Assembly (NCBI GenBank): GCA_009760855.2
Contig: WPIO01000034.1
Location: 1,048,501-1,112,500 of the forward strand
Direction of reading: 5' to 3'
Length of the DNA: 64,000 nt
Source: Cristatella mucedo
Lineage: Eukaryota > Bryozoa > Phylactolaemata > Cristatellidae
Positions 1-12,649 of this stretch are shown piece by piece (position 1 is the first letter of the stretch; each line of letters starts with the position of its first letter). The translations under genes were made by a program, and so were the position numbers. The notes under the pieces are model-generated. The model had not been told where the DNA came from. It was given only the letters and a program-made list of their open reading frames with translations, and searched no databases.

Positions 1-1600
1 GGCAATGGAGCATGAGTCAGTGAGGTGGCAAGTAGTTATTGCTGCACCTGTTGGTGAACCCCATCCCGACGGCTTCAGTTTAACAGCTCTTTTAAAGGCG
101 CAGCATTGACCGTTGATAAGTACCCTCAAATAAGCATCCAACGATAAGCACCCAATAATAACAATGCTGATACTAAACCATTCTTCTGGCCCTAAAGCAC
201 AACTGTATCTCTGTCTAGACACAAAAAATTAGCTACAAAGGAAGTAGTGTGGGGGTTCGAGCTCGCGGCGGCTGCACGATGAAGATAAACGATGCAACCG
301 CTAGTGATTTGAGGTGCCAGCGACGACGGCTGCAATGTAGGCAAACTGCTATGAGCAGACAAACGAGAAAGAGCAAGTGAGCGTACGTACGGATGAAGCA
401 GTAGCCTTCGTGGAAGCAGCTCCGGAGCGAAGCGGGTATAGAAGAGAAGGGAGGAGTAAGAGAAAGGGAGAGAGAGACAGAGAGTGGGTAGCTCGCGTAC
501 AGGCCGACACACCGGCAGAAAGTTCCGCGCTGCACAACTAGCGGGCCAGGTGACCACAGCTGACTCGTTGCAACAATTACATCCAGCTTAGTCAGCCGTA
601 ACTGTCCTACTGCAGCGCCTAACGAGGTGGTACTTAGCGCCCGTCAGCTGAGCGGAGTGATATGAGTTCGGATGGGGCTGAACAGCATCTCGGGCGTGGT
701 CACGCCACAGTATTTCAGTATTGATTAATCGTCAAATTTGAGCTCCAATAAACGCTGGAAGAGTACTCCGTGCCGAAGAAGCAGTGCAGCCTGAGAAAGT
801 GTTGGCTTCAGCTCTATTGTGGATGTCTTCGGGTCGTGAAGGTGTAGCGATATTAGGCGGCAGTCTACTCTAGTCTTGGGGAGCACATAAGAGCCAGGCA
901 CTGCCTCGAAAGGAGCGAAACAGCGAGAGTCGGAGAGATTGCTGTTTCGTCATGACAAGAACCCCAATGCATTACTATTTCATTGGGTTAAGCGGGAGCC
1001 AGAGAATTAAAGGACATGAAAGTCAGTACTGGAAGCTTGTAGTCGAGAGTGCCAGACAGGGGAACATCGGCGAGAATCGGTGCATCGTGGAATCGGCCCC
1101 GACGTTCTCAAGCGGCAAGCCTTGATGCAGAGTAGCGAGCTGATCTAACGCTTGTGCTACAGGAAGGCTTTCGAGAAAAATGCATTCAAACCTCGATGGG
1201 ATACCTCGACTTCATGGAGGGTAAAGGTAGCCAGAATTATCAGTGAGGTCATCTAGGGAAAGATCATTTTGGAGCAGCACGCCTAGATTTCATGCAGATA
1301 ATACTGGATGTACTGTATGTTGGAAAATATATTGTTTATGGTCTGACGTGTAAGTTACTGCGTGACAATGGGTTACAAGATATATATTAAACCGATTCTG
1401 TTAGCGTTAAATTTGAGTAAATGGCTGCCATCCAGGAAAGACTCTTAGACATTCGTGGCTGCTGGGAATTTCCGATTCACTCATGCAACCGAGCTGCAGG
1501 TCAAGGATAGGCGCTAACACAGGCAGCAATCCAGCTTCTCTATCGAAATGGAAGCCTTGATCATTCTTTCTTATAAAATTGCCTGAGAGATGACAAGATA
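1..1600. other. No recognisable gene
   Basis: I see no gene here. Open frames of up to about 120 codons exist on the minus strand (192-557), but they are serine/leucine-rich, come from AG-rich DNA, overlap each other in two frames and resemble no family I know. No splice-linked coding pattern or repeat family was recognised. Confidence 0.5.
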
Positions 1601-1615
1601 TTACACAAGGTATGT

Positions 1616-1652
1616 ATATATATGTGTGTGTGCGCGCGCGCGCGTGTGTATT
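1616..1652. repeat. Alternating TA/TG/CG microsatellite
   Basis: A purine-pyrimidine alternating run passes from TA through TG into a pure CG stretch and back to TG. It is the type of tract that can adopt Z-DNA under supercoiling. No function is claimed. Confidence 0.8.
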
Positions 1653-2309
1653 CACAGTTTTCCTTTTCGAGTCCGTCCTCACTCACACGAGACAGCGAGC
1701 GAGCTGGTGCTGCATCCGGCCCCTATTTTTGAGTCGTGTGCTCGCTCTAACCATGCCCTTTTTAGGCTTAGCGGCGTGCCTCCAGGCCTCAGAGGGTCAG
1801 TCTCGGAGGCTAAGCAACCCAGTCCTGCTTCTGTAGCCCCTAAGCCAAGCGGCAATAGCCGCCCAGCCCGGAGGGCTATTGCAGCTGCTAAGAAGGCTGC
1901 GGATTCGGCTAGGATGTCTGTTACTACTAAGGCTGGCGGGGCTTAGCAGCCCAGAGCCTAACCATGTCTGCCCCTGTAGGTAAGCTTCCGGTGAACACCA
2001 ACTTGGTCGTACCCCTCAGTCCTAGCCCTTCGTCCTCCACTCTCTGTCCGTCACGCACGCAGCGCTTCTCCCAGCTACACTCGCTATCCTCTCGCCCAAA
2101 GCTCATAGACTCAACTAGACGTAGACTCAACTCCGTGCCCCTCGCCCGACGCTTGCTCTGCCCCTTCGTCTTTTCATCCACGACTTTACTCAGCGAGCAG
2201 CCTATCAACACGCACCGTACCTCATCGATGGAAGAACTTCCTCCTCCCCTGGCGTCTAGCTTGACTCGGGACGCTCCACTTACCTCCCTCCATCCTCTTT
2301 AATGACACC

Positions 2310-2434
2310 CACTAACGTTGCTGCTCATGCAACACCATCTGAGACTCTACGTGCCACTCCATCTCAGACTCCTCGCCCTGCCCCTATGCCGACCCCATCT
2401 GCCTCACTAACACCTGTACCTCAGCCTACGTGAC
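2310..2434 (+). pseudogene. Possible Pro/Thr-rich N-terminal part of the R2-like ORF
   Basis: A short frame rich in proline, threonine, serine and alanine precedes the interrupting LINE tail. N-terminal regions of R2-clade proteins are often of low complexity, so assignment to the element is plausible, but I see no zinc finger or Myb motif that would prove it. Confidence 0.3.
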
Positions 2435-2439
2435 AGTCA

Positions 2440-2640
2440 AAATAATAATAATAATAATTCACTTGATAAAGCGCCCTCAGAGAACTTAATCTCTCTCTAG
2501 GCGCTTTACATTTGCTTTAAAGTGAAATGCAATTGAATGGTAAGTAAAATCATGGTTGAAAAAACAAACGAAATGAATAATATGGTTATGGGTGACATGC
2601 ACAGGGTCAGCGTGCAAATGTGGTTAGTCACCGGCTCCAA
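2440..2640 (-). mobile_element. LINE A 3' end inserted in the R2-like element
   Basis: Read on the minus strand, this matches the 3' untranslated part and tail of the LINE at 16378-17656: the stem-loop with GGCGCTTTA, the TTTGCTGCAAAG-like stretch and the ACCACATTTGC segment, ending in (ATT)n, which appears here as AATAATAAT at 2444-2462. Only about 200 bp of 3' end is present, typical of 5'-truncated LINE insertion. Coding-like R2 sequence resumes downstream, so it landed in the older element. Confidence 0.75.
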
Positions 2641-3074
2641 TAGATGCTCCATGTTCGCCTCGTGAGTTCTTTGAGCTACGGTGCGCTCGACAGTATGCGG
2701 GCAAAAAATTAAGGATGGCTTCGTGGCCTCCGTCCTCCTACTAAGCGATGACCCTTTGTCGTTTGCCTGGTGACTGGTCAAGGATCACAAACAGAACTAA
2801 AGCGGTTCTGAGCCTCCGCCGTCTCAACAGGACGGCTCTGTATCATGAGGCGGTCCGCAGCCATGAAACGTGACGTGCGCCTTGCATCCGCAACGCCTGT
2901 ACACGTCCAAGCACCAAGGCCATCCACTAGATCCTGCTGCCAGCTCCAACCTACTTCACCAGTGGCCTGGTAGCCTGCTGCTCACACTGGGAGTCTGGGT
3001 CGCCGGCCCGGCTCGTCGAAAACGATCGCCTACACACTCTACTCGTCCGGGTCATCCTTTCTCTCCCGGCTCAG

Positions 3075-3900
3075 CAGAGCAGTCTGATGCCTCCACTACC
3101 AAAAGAGGACGTCGCCGCCAGCCTTCGAAAACCCCGCATCGCGTGTCCAGGACTCGACCTCTGGAATGCCGTCATTTTCGCCTCGTCGACCCGACGTGCA
3201 GGCTCATTGCCTGCATCCTGGGCGGCTGCCTTCGCTTCGGGCAAGTCCCTTGTGCGTGGAAAACTGATTTCACGATCCACATCCATAGGAAGGGCGGCCC
3301 AAGTATGCCCGGTAGCTTCCACCCGGTTACGATCCGGTGCACACTCTAAAAGCTGTTCTTCTGCTTCATGGCCGCAAGGCTGTGCAAGTTCACGGGTATC
3401 TATGGGCTGCTGTTCCCGTAGCAAAGGGGCTTTTTCCGGGTTTCGGGTCTGCCTAGTACATTTTTTCCTTGTGGAGAGCGAGTTGACGACCTCGGAGATT
3501 GTCATGAGGCTGGCAATGTGCACTCGGCGCTCCTCGGCCTGCAGAACGCCTTCGGTAGCATTGAACTTGTCTCCCGGCTCCGTGTTCGCCGGAGTGAATG
3601 AGAGCTTTTGCATGTTCGTTGAGGCCTTCACACCGGCTCGCTCCTGGACCTTTGGATGTACAACGAGACGCTAGTAGCATTTCCTAAGACTGCCGGCGTC
3701 TGGTACGATGAGCCTCCATCCCCGATCCTCTTTGATCTGGCGATGGAACCAGACTCTTTGCCAGCATTCGGGAGTCCTGCTTCCAGCTTGGCGGAACCTC
3801 CTTGTCGGCCCGTGCCTTGTCGGATGACCTTGTTTCGTTCTCAGGCATGTCCTATGGTTTTCAGGCTCTCGTGCCGCCAGATGAACAGACTGCATCAGGC
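3075..3900 (+). pseudogene. R2-clade reverse transcriptase remnants
   Basis: In successive frames the translation shows the order expected of an R2-type reverse transcriptase. First comes a segment reading CLRFGQVPCAWKTDFTIHIH followed by a KGGPS motif (3213-3300), matching the usual 'GxVPxxWKxxxxxxIxKKGDP' block. Then LYKLFFCF (about 3350), an LQNAFGSIEL block (about 3540, motif A region) and SPILFDLAMEP (about 3718-3755, motif B region) follow. The YADD-equivalent is degraded to SDDLVSF (about 3825). At least three frame changes are needed. Family membership is inferred from motif order, not from a search. Confidence 0.65.
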
Positions 3901-4859
3901 CAGCAAAGTGATATGCCGTCATCCGAAAGCTTTTGAAGGCCGGACCGCCTCAATCTTCCTACACGAGAGGTGGATCCGGAGCTACCGGAAAACGAGTCCA
4001 TGGCTTACCTCAGAGCTACGCAGGCCTCGGCAGCCTAGGGCTGAAATAGAGCAGGCCTGCTCGTCCCTCACGAGAGACGTTATCCTGCCGCAGACCAGCC
4101 CTTTCTCCCCAGGCAAAGGCTTGACACCCTGTGGATTTTTCTCTAGCCACATCTCGACTACCTTTACTGGGCACGGCGTATGCCTAAGGCTGCCCGGCAG
4201 CCAGCCGATAAGGCTCTAATGTAGCTATCTCGCTTCGCGTACGGTCTGCCGAACTTTGCCTCGGCGAATTTGCCGTTGTCGCATTGCTCAGCGCGAGGCC
4301 TTGCCATGGTCAGTTTCGGGACGAACGCCTCCATCTTAGTGCCTGGGAAGGCCTTCTTTTGCTGCGATCGGCCAACCTGTCGGTCCGCCCAGTCACCCGT
4401 CACCAACTGGACTGGTCCATCGCCAGCTTGGACGGCACACAGTCGTCCGGTGAGAAGCGTTCACAATACCGGAGCCACACAGCGGTCAGCTCGATCTCGC
4501 TGTGGCAGGACTTGCGTAAGTGCCTCAAGCAACTCTCATGTCGCCTCTCGGTGGCCGGCCCTGAAGTGCCGGCTGTGTCCACCCATCCCGACGGCATCGA
4601 GCACTGGGTCGTCCCGCGAGTGTATATCCCGATGTTGCGTTAGTTCACCAGGCTTGTGAAAGGCTGGGTTCGGGCGGCCCTGGCTGTACAAGACAGGGCC
4701 GACCGCTGCCATGCCGTGAAAGATTTGCTACCCACAGCCACTCCCAGACCACGGGTCTTGGCCTGTCAGTCCGAGTCTAGAGATTTGTCCACCTGGCACC
4801 TAAATGTACCGAAAGTGGCTGATGATAGGAGTAGAGCGTACCCTGGGACGGTTAACAGG

Positions 4860-5190
4860 CCTATGCCGCACGGAGATAAAGACCGTTTGCCATGTGCTGA
4901 GCCACTGCCGGTCGATGCTGCATATATTAACGGCGTGAAAAGCCTGTTCCTTTGCCGCCTAAGTGGAGGTCGTCCGGCTACAGCGAGCTACTGCATACCG
5001 ATATAGTAACCTTTAATGTGACCGTCCCGTTCGACGGCAGTGAAGATGCTTTGCATGACGCTGCTGGAAACAAGACCGATTAGTAAGCAGCTATTGCCTG
5101 CTCTTTCCTGATCGCTGGTTACCGATCGGCAGAGCTGAAACCCTTCGTAGTCGGGGCTCTTGGCAGCTGGTGGCCAAACAAAGAAGCTTG
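4860..5190 (+). pseudogene. R2-type zinc knuckle and restriction-like endonuclease remnant
   Basis: One frame reads LCRTEIKTVCHVLSHC (4861-4908), the C-terminal CCHC-like knuckle of R2-clade proteins with one cysteine apparently lost. In another frame 5000-5080 reads DIVTFNVTVPFDGSEDAL followed by a lysine, the core of the restriction-like endonuclease. 5098-5190 continues as AGYRSAELKPFVVGALGSWW, matching the conserved 'FVVGALGxW' block. Stops at about 5081-5086 break the frame. This is the strongest evidence for the R2-type assignment. Confidence 0.75.
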
Positions 5191-5399
5191 CCTGACCGAT
5201 GTAAGCATCCCACGTTTGGACGTTTGGAGAGAAGCACGTTGAGGCGGCTCTGCCTGCCCGACGTCACTACCGGCTCGAAAACCATTCGGTCCCGGTTCCT
5301 GAACCGGAAGACCTTGGTGGCACCCACGAACCTGGAAGGCAGGGAACTGCCTGCTATTGTAAATATGGCAGTTAAAATTTCAAAAGCTTCTATATATAC

Positions 5400-7950
5400 A
5401 TACATATAAGTGTACCTATTACTGATCTTTGTACTGTACCTTATACTTGTAGGATTCATCGAATGGTCATTTTCTGGGGAATCTACTCCAAACATCTAGA
5501 AGCCACAGCACCAACTTCTTGAAACAGGCTCTTATATTTCAACCTGGAATCAGCCTTCTTACGGAACTTAAGCAGCAATTAAGACAGTGGAGAAGTTATT
5601 TCAGATCTAGACTCATACTTCACAGATAAGGTTACGGGGAGAAATCTATGCTTCACTGACTAGAAAGACCGTGTCGATCTGATCTGGCACCTTGGTATTT
5701 GCATGTTCAATTCTCAGCTTGCCAGACATTTGCTCAATGAGTGCAACTTGTTAGATGGAAGTGTAAAAACAGCTACAGGCCGCCCCCATAGCTATCTATT
5801 ACTCTTGATCCCCGTCTAAGACTGAAATCGGTGTACTATAGCCGCTTGCTAAAGATCTTAATGGCTCCGACGTTGTAGTTAAGCTTGTTCCTGGATTGCT
5901 GTTTTGGCTGTTGCTGCCGAAAGAAGCCGATAAGCTTCTGCATGTGATGGATGGCCATCGCATATGTTAACAGCCTAAGACGTTAAGCTGCAATTGATCT
6001 CCTTCGCTGAGAAAGGTTGGATGGTTCCGGGAAGATCAACGGATACAGAGAGAAATTCTTACTCTTACCGAGAAAGCTCGTCGTGGCCTGGCTCCATCAT
6101 GCAAAATTAACTACTGCACTAGTTGCAGCCTAATCATGCCATGGGCAATAAATTAGCAGCTAGAATTCTTACGTGACGATTATAATTTATAACACAAGTG
6201 ATAGCTACTCAAGAAAAATACTAATGCAACTTTTGTGAGCACATTAAGACAATTCAATTTATACATTAATGCTTTATAACTATTTGCAAGAGAATCAATA
6301 CCCGTAAGACTTATGGTGAAGGTATTATCGAGCATGCAAAATTAAGCAGCCATCGTGCTCAGGCCAGCACATACCTGTTCGCGATTTAATTCAAGTTACT
6401 ACGGAAAGATTTTTCTAACCTATGACCATGAGTGCCTTGATGCTTGCTTTCGCAAGTATGAATGCTTTAATGAAGCAAAAGTGCACTGGGGTGAAAAGCA
6501 AGGGAAGACCGGTAAAATAGAAACCGGTGAAAGAGAAACCGGGATACAGTTTAACTAAACTGGGCTGTGGATAAGAGAATAGGGAGGCCGGAGAAAAAGT
6601 GACCAGAATAAAATGAAAAAAGCGTACTAGGGTAAAGAAAAAGCTGACCTGAACTCATTGATTTTTAGCTGATACATGAAAGATATAATGCTATTGCAGC
6701 TGGCAACCGTAGACGAAAGCGATTTCCAGACATTGGGGGCAACATGCGAGTCGCCGAAATTGCAATCGCATGTAAATTTCTATTTAGCGCGAGGACTCTC
6801 GAGGCAACTGTAAAACTACTCAGGAGCAGCTTGGGTGAGATCACGTGACCAGAGTGTGCTTTGATTCGCCTTGCACGAAGAACGCCCGCACAGAACCAAC
6901 ACCAACAATTTATTCTACAACTCACAGGGCAGAGGGAGCACGACTTCACTCGCCCCTCTCGCCCACTGTAGTCCCTCTCCTCGACTCCGGCTATGCCTTA
7001 GCCGACCCCGATGGTGAATCCCCCATCTGTTCACCAGCGGGTTATCGGCCTGTGCCAACGCCTCACTAGAAGCCGACCACAGCTGTGCACAGGCCCCTCT
7101 CGAGAATGCTCCCACTAGCTATTTAGGAGAGGAGAGGTACCGGCCTGCATATCCTCAAAAGCTAATAAAGAGGTTGTGACCTGTAAGCCAGATTGAGGCG
7201 CTTGAAATCGATAAGATGCCTAATAGATAGCACGCAAAACTCACACAGATGTGTTGTGATACGACAAGCTGCGCCATGGACGACCGACCAGACGAGCTGT
7301 AGAGTTTTTTACCAGTTGAAGACGATTAAAAGCTCCGACAAAGAGCACTGAAGAAACGGAATTGCAATGGCAATCTAGATGTCATTTCATGAACTATTTT
7401 TGCCGTCATACCCTTGCTTTGAGGGAACTAGTCTGAGAAGCTCCCTTTTACTAATCTTACCAAGTATCTTCAAAGTAACGGGATGTTGTGACGTCAGTCT
7501 GTAGATAGACACAGGCTATGAAGACTCTAACTAAAGGCACCGTATCTAAACTATTTGAGGTCAGTTTAAGGCGCAGCTAAACAACTTGAGTCAGAAAAGC
7601 TGATGGTTAGATATCAAGCTTGATTTTAAATAGTTTAGACAGATGGGCCAAAAAAATAGAATGAAAGGAATCGAAAGTGGGTTATAAAACCTTGAAATCA
7701 TTATAATACTTGGTGGTAAGCCAGTGCAGGACAATAAGAAGTTGTAAACGAGACTATTGTGAAGTTGTCGATTGAAAAATCCAATTGCCAAAGTTTTCAG
7801 CATCTGAGGATGAACTATTGCACGGGCGTGAAGAAATTATAAATACGAGTTACTGAAATCCATATTTGGTGTAAAAAAACTGTACGGAGCAGTTTGGATT
7901 TGTCATCCTATCAAACGAATTAGGGCCAATGGTTTGCACTGTAAAGTTAC
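5400..7950. other. No recognisable gene
   Basis: AT-rich DNA with no open frame that looks coding. A small internal repeat lies near 6505-6541 (ACCGG-A-AAA units). I recognise no transposon family here. Confidence 0.45.
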
Positions 7951-8300
7951 TGGAATGTAATGTAATGTATCTCCCTCAGTAACTCCACAAAGTCATAAAG
8001 ACCATGTGGGTGTTACGAAGGAGAGTTTTGTATAGCGCACTCACAGCCTAAGCGGCTTTCGGTACGCATTCGGTAACCAACAGACTTCGTCTCACGCAAC
8101 AAAGAGAAAGTGGGAAGCATAGCAGAGTTAGGAGAGCAGTTGAGGTAGTGAGTAGCATAGAAGTAGCAGTTCAGGACCGCTGAAAAAGATGTGCCATAGT
8201 CGGCAGTAGGAGAGTAGATGTCGTTGCGTAAGAAAGTAGACTTGCCGGACGTAAAAGCTAACTTAGCCATCAATTGAAAGCCGATTTTGTGAGAGGACAT
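7950..8300 (-). mobile_element. LINE B 3' fragment
   Basis: On the minus strand this matches the last about 280 bp of LINE B (compare 56690-56960), including the [13 protein letters not shown] coding end, the ACTCCACAAAGTCATAAAG segment and the ATTACATTAC tail at 7955-7970. It is a short 5'-truncated copy. The translation keeps the family reading with scattered changes, so it is moderately old. Confidence 0.75.
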
Positions 8301-8369
8301 TCAGATTGCATGCTATCGGGGGTATGCAAGCCGAACATTGCTAGCTTTTCCGATAAGTAGTAAGTTGCT

Positions 8370-8470
8370 TTGATCGGCATTAAATTATATTTGAGAAAGT
8401 TAGCTGCCATCCTAGTTCGAAGTAGACAACTACTGCTAAAAGGGAGCTGAGATTTTGTATCACTGCCGGA
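8370..8470 (-). mobile_element. Short LINE A reverse transcriptase fragment
   Basis: The minus-strand frame reads RTRMAANFLKYN, matching the block that follows the catalytic YADD motif in LINE A ([14 protein letters not shown] at 16660-16700). Only about 100 bp is recognisable. Confidence 0.45.
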
Positions 8471-8639
8471 AGGCACGACGGATCGTGGTGCGGAAACGGA
8501 TGCCTGTTGTATTTATAAAAAGCAAAGCATAATTTGTGCTTGATAGCATCAACAAGTGAAAGATAAAAAAATGTGAAAAGATGCGTTCCGTATAGAAATC
8601 TTGGGATTACCTAGAACATTAGAAGCGACTAGAATGAGA

Positions 8640-9090
8640 TCTCTGCTCTGACGTCACTCGCCCTGCGAGGGTGCGTTGACTTTCCACAGTCCACGGCAAT
8701 CCAGTGAAATCTATCGCAATCTATTGCAATCCACTCAAATTGAACGAAACGACCGGGAATTGGTGGCGCAAAGCGAAAATTTCGACTGCTGGTTGTGGCA
8801 CCTGTCAGTGTACAGTACACCCACTGGATTTCACGCCATTGCACTCCCGAGTTGTCGTGCAAGAAGTCGGGTACAAAGACAAATACCGCAATCGACCTCA
8901 AGACGACCACGGTCCCCTTTAGAAAACATCAAATTCAAAGCAAAGCTCAAAGCTCGAACGCGGGTTGCATATAGCTCTCATCCTGCTGCTGTTCAGTTAA
9001 CCCTATAATTTCGCAGCGTTCTCGCGAGCGCTCTCACACAATCCAGTGAAATCGACTACAGTGAGCTGTGCTTATAGCAATATGCAGTCA
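8640..9090 (-). repeat. Satellite-like decamer repeat, reverse orientation
   Basis: Clusters of CAATCCA/CAATCTA spaced 10 bp apart (about 8693-8745) and CCAGTGAAATCGACT (about 9041) match the reverse complement of the array at 12650-15280. Monomers are strongly diverged. Confidence 0.55.
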
Positions 9091-9099
9091 GCCACCGGC

Positions 9100-9980
9100 T
9101 CCTTACGACGGTTCAACTTGGGAAAACTCGGAGATGCGATCTTGGCCACAGGCACGCGAACAAACTCAAAATTCAAAATGTTTACAAGAAAACTGCATAA
9201 ATCCGCACGCGGTCAATAGATTTGACAAAGCCGAAAACAGTTGAGGAGGAAACGATGTCTGACAGCTATGCATTGTGAGTACTGAGGCATCTCTGTTACA
9301 AAGATTCAGCAGAGAATAACTGGCTGAGGAATTATACTCTTTTGCTAGTGGAATAAAAATAATAGAAAAAGTTACTGTTACTGCGAATTGCACCTTAAAG
9401 TTGAAAGGCAAGTTAATGGTTGTCTTGCCTGCTATAGTGAAATCTTACAAGAAGGGCAAAAAAACAGTCACCGCTCGATTTTTATTTCATCAAAATAGAA
9501 AAAAGTTGACAGCAACCATCCAAAAGCAAAGCTGCTCATTCACCATGGCCATCACGGCAGTCATGGTGGTTTACAGGAAAAGGGAGTTTATGATGATCCG
9601 GCAAAAACCAAATAACTCGTCCTCATCCTCCTCCGCCCGAAAGTATCTAATGTACACTACGTCAACTACTAGTTTCTGCATGCCGAAAAATACTTCTCAT
9701 TGTGACATGTAAATATAGCTTCATTTACAGGTTCCTTATTTTCTTTTATTCGGTATTTATTAAGAACAATTCAATTCTTTTTACCTCTGTATCAGCGTCA
9801 GAACATCTCAAAGTAGCACCATTTTCGTCTACCATTTTCGATATATGGAAATTCGACTTGCGACATGTTTTCTTTTCCCGATTTGCTTCTAAAGTCCCGG
9901 GGGGGGTCTGACTCTATATCAAAGTCTCCTGCAATCGACCTCAGCGGGAGTAATATTTTTCCGAAAGCTCCATTTTAATT
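9100..9980. other. No gene; no clear repeat
   Basis: Low-GC sequence separating two blocks of the satellite-like repeat. The open frames of about 100 codons have no recognisable domain. A G-run of about 10 lies near 9899-9908. Confidence 0.4.
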
Positions 9981-9984
9981 GTTT

Positions 9985-12590
9985 ACAAAAGTGTACTCCC
10001 AAAATATCCCGAGAATGGGAAATGGCTTTCTCGTACAAAGCATTGAAATCGGCTGTTGCGACCAGGCCCAGGCTGCACTTCACTACAGTCAAAAATTCTC
10101 GGAATACTTTTTAGTGAAGTTCCAGTATGTATTGAGTTGTAAAGCGCCGAGTGTTAAGTGCACAGCCGCGTAATTTGAGCGATTACACATGCACATCTTC
10201 GGTAATGCACTGCCAATGCCTAAAGTTGTCCAAGGCAATAGAGCAATACAATCTGATCCACATCAAATCCACCTAAAACTTGCATCTCAAATCTCCATTT
10301 TAAAGTTCAATTACTAATAAACTCCGCTTAAAGCGAACCTAAAAATTGTACACTATTGCTCATAGGCGTTCTCTGAAAGTGTGCAACGATTGACTGCAAT
10401 TCCGTGGTACGAGACCACAACTTACTGCTATTCACCACAAATCGATGGCAACAAAATTGTGAGCTAGGCTTCAGTTTGTATTGCATACTACTTTAGCCTT
10501 AGCTTACGGTGCACTGGAACCATTTTACTTCGAATGCTCGGAAACTTCTCGCACAAGGCATGGCAATCAACTGCAATGGCTTCGGTCAGCTGTGCGATTC
10601 ATTACGATCCGCCATAAAATGCCCAAAAATTGGATTCGCAATGCTCTAATTTTGAATGCACATTGGGCTGCACTGTGAAAAAGTGGATCCACATTATATT
10701 CACCAGCTTTGCATGTAAAATATCGGCCAATTTGAGGCAATCCATTGAAATGGTGTGTGCCAAATTTCGCAATCTACGGCAATCCACCGAAAATCGACCA
10801 GACATTATTGGTTGCATGAAGTCTAATTTCTATGGCCTAGGTAATCTCGCCTTCAAAATTGAAACATAACATCTCCAAGCCATTGAGCACGTTATTCTTT
10901 GGGCAACGCACAGCAATGGTAGGGGTGAATATCACAATCCATTATAATCCATCGTAAATTGAATACAAACTGGCTCCGCAAAGCTCCAGTTTGGATTTCT
11001 TTTGGCATTATATTGAAGTAAAGCAGTGCACTCATGGCTCAAGTGCACTGGCAGTTAGCTCATGTGAGTGGGAATACTCGTTCTCGGATACTGCACTGCA
11101 ATATCCGGGACTAATGCTTTAACCCTCGACAATCCTACGCGAAGCGACCTGAAATTGTATTTCATGTGCACTCATGTTTTGCAACACTTTGCATTATTTT
11201 GTTTGCAGGGAATTCGCACAGTGCCAGTCAAATTGCTAGAGCAGAGGTCAGGAAACAACGCCCTTTAGGCCAGATACGGCCTAGCTAGTAATCTAGTCTG
11301 GTCTAACAACCCTTCGTTATTTAATTTTCGGCTACTGCTAAATGGCATTGTCACGGTTTACCCCTTCACTACTGCTGGTTGCTGCTCAATCTATGTCTAG
11401 TGTTTATTTTTAGAGCTGATGTCAAGCACGGAAATGAGACAGAAACACCTAACCGGGAAGAATGATAAATGTCTATCTCTCTAATTGCCCTTCGCCTCTT
11501 GCATCTATTGCGACTGCTTGTTTGTTCGTCTGGCAATGCCCACTCCGCCACCCTCATGCCCCCCACTTCTTCTGGCCTAGTGTGCTTACTTGATTTCATG
11601 AAACAATAAAGTATTCAGAAACTCTTATCGATCTCTGGGCTAAAGCATTTTCATGCAATGCACTGCAGTGCACCGCAATGACACATGCCTACTCCGAAAT
11701 TCAACAAAGAGCATAATGGATAGAAATTGAATTCTCATTGCTCCAATTCTGAATGTATTTTACTGTGTCAAAAGCGCACCCATACGATTTCAGCGCATTG
11801 CAGGTGTAGAATACAAGACGATGCACAGTAATCGATTGAAATGGCCCAGGCTAATGCTGCAATCCACTATCCTCGCTCTTCACGAACAATGCTGTGGGTT
11901 TCAATCCTATAGTGGGCGATTCTTTATTGCAAACTGCAAGTGGTGGTGCTAGCCGCTAGGGTTCGGCTGCCGCTATATAAAAGGGTATGTTAAATTGGCT
12001 AATGATATTTTTTCGTGTTATAGTGAGCCAAAAATCGACCAGGAAATGGCCGTGTACAGTTTCAATTTGTGTTGCCTTTAAAATTCTGCTATTTTAAAAT
12101 AATACAAGAAGTTTTCAAACCATTTTAAAAGTTATTTGGTGGCCAATACGTCGCAATTGACAGCATTGACAGGGGCAAATATTGAAATCCATTACAATCC
12201 GTTAAAAATCGACCGAAAAGAATTTATGCGACGCTCCAGTTGCTTAAATATTTTGCGGCAGTATGCTCTTTTTGCATCGACCGTTCTCTCTTTGCAGCAA
12301 ATGTAAGGTAAGGTGCCTAGAAATAGATTGAGCTCCCCGAGGTTGCTTTACCGAATGTATTATTAGTAGTATTTTATTATGGCACCAGACAAATGAAATT
12401 TCAAATGGTTTTTCTCAAACTCTGTATTGCAATCAACTGCAATAACTCTTACCAATACTGCTAATCCATTAAAATATACTGCAAATCGACAAAAAATTGG
12501 CTAGGCAGAGATCCAATTTAACTGTTCGCTACTTTTTACGTGAATCAAAAACATCTCTAACCATTTCGTCAGTTAGTCACCTGGTACGAT
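9985..12590 (-). repeat. Satellite-like array, reverse orientation
   Basis: Degenerate monomers recur about every 150-200 bp. Each has the order GCAATNNACTGCAATGGC, a spacer, CAATCCA/CAATCTA decamers, then ATCGACC and a 'GCTCC-A-TTTG' segment. Examples lie near 10205, 10385, 10560, 10740, 10905, 11655, 11820, 12150 and 12430. The same units occur on the opposite strand from 12650 on. Divergence is high, so this is an old or fast-evolving array. Confidence 0.65.
12280..12378 (+). mobile_element. LINE A 3' end remnant
   Basis: The segment GCAGCAAATGTAAGGTAAGG, then TGCCTAGAAATAGATTGAG and ATTATTAGTAG match the 3' hairpin and tail of LINE A with several changes. It lies inside the satellite array. 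Confidence 0.55.
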
Positions 12591-12649
12591 TACTTGACGC
12601 GTACCCCTGGTCTCTCGACTAGAGTTGAGTAGGTTTACTTACGACAGAT

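Larger units (their letters stand above)
1760..5400 (+). mobile_element. Decayed R2-clade-like non-LTR retrotransposon
   Basis: Frameshifted remains of a single-ORF non-LTR element run left to right. 1760-2435 could encode the proline/serine/threonine-rich N-terminal part. 3075-3900 carries reverse transcriptase signatures in shifting frames. 4860-5190 carries the C-terminal zinc knuckle and restriction-like endonuclease that define R2/R4/NeSL-type elements. Many stops and frameshifts show it is dead. It is more GC-rich than its surroundings and is interrupted by a LINE A 3' end at 2440-2640. No 28S rDNA is visible around it, so this copy is not at the classical R2 target. The left boundary is uncertain; the endonuclease end is firm. 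Confidence 0.7.

Noticed and set aside
192-557. 121-codon minus-strand frame as a gene
   Set aside because: It overlaps two other open frames, its composition follows an AG-rich stretch, and it has no domain or splice context.
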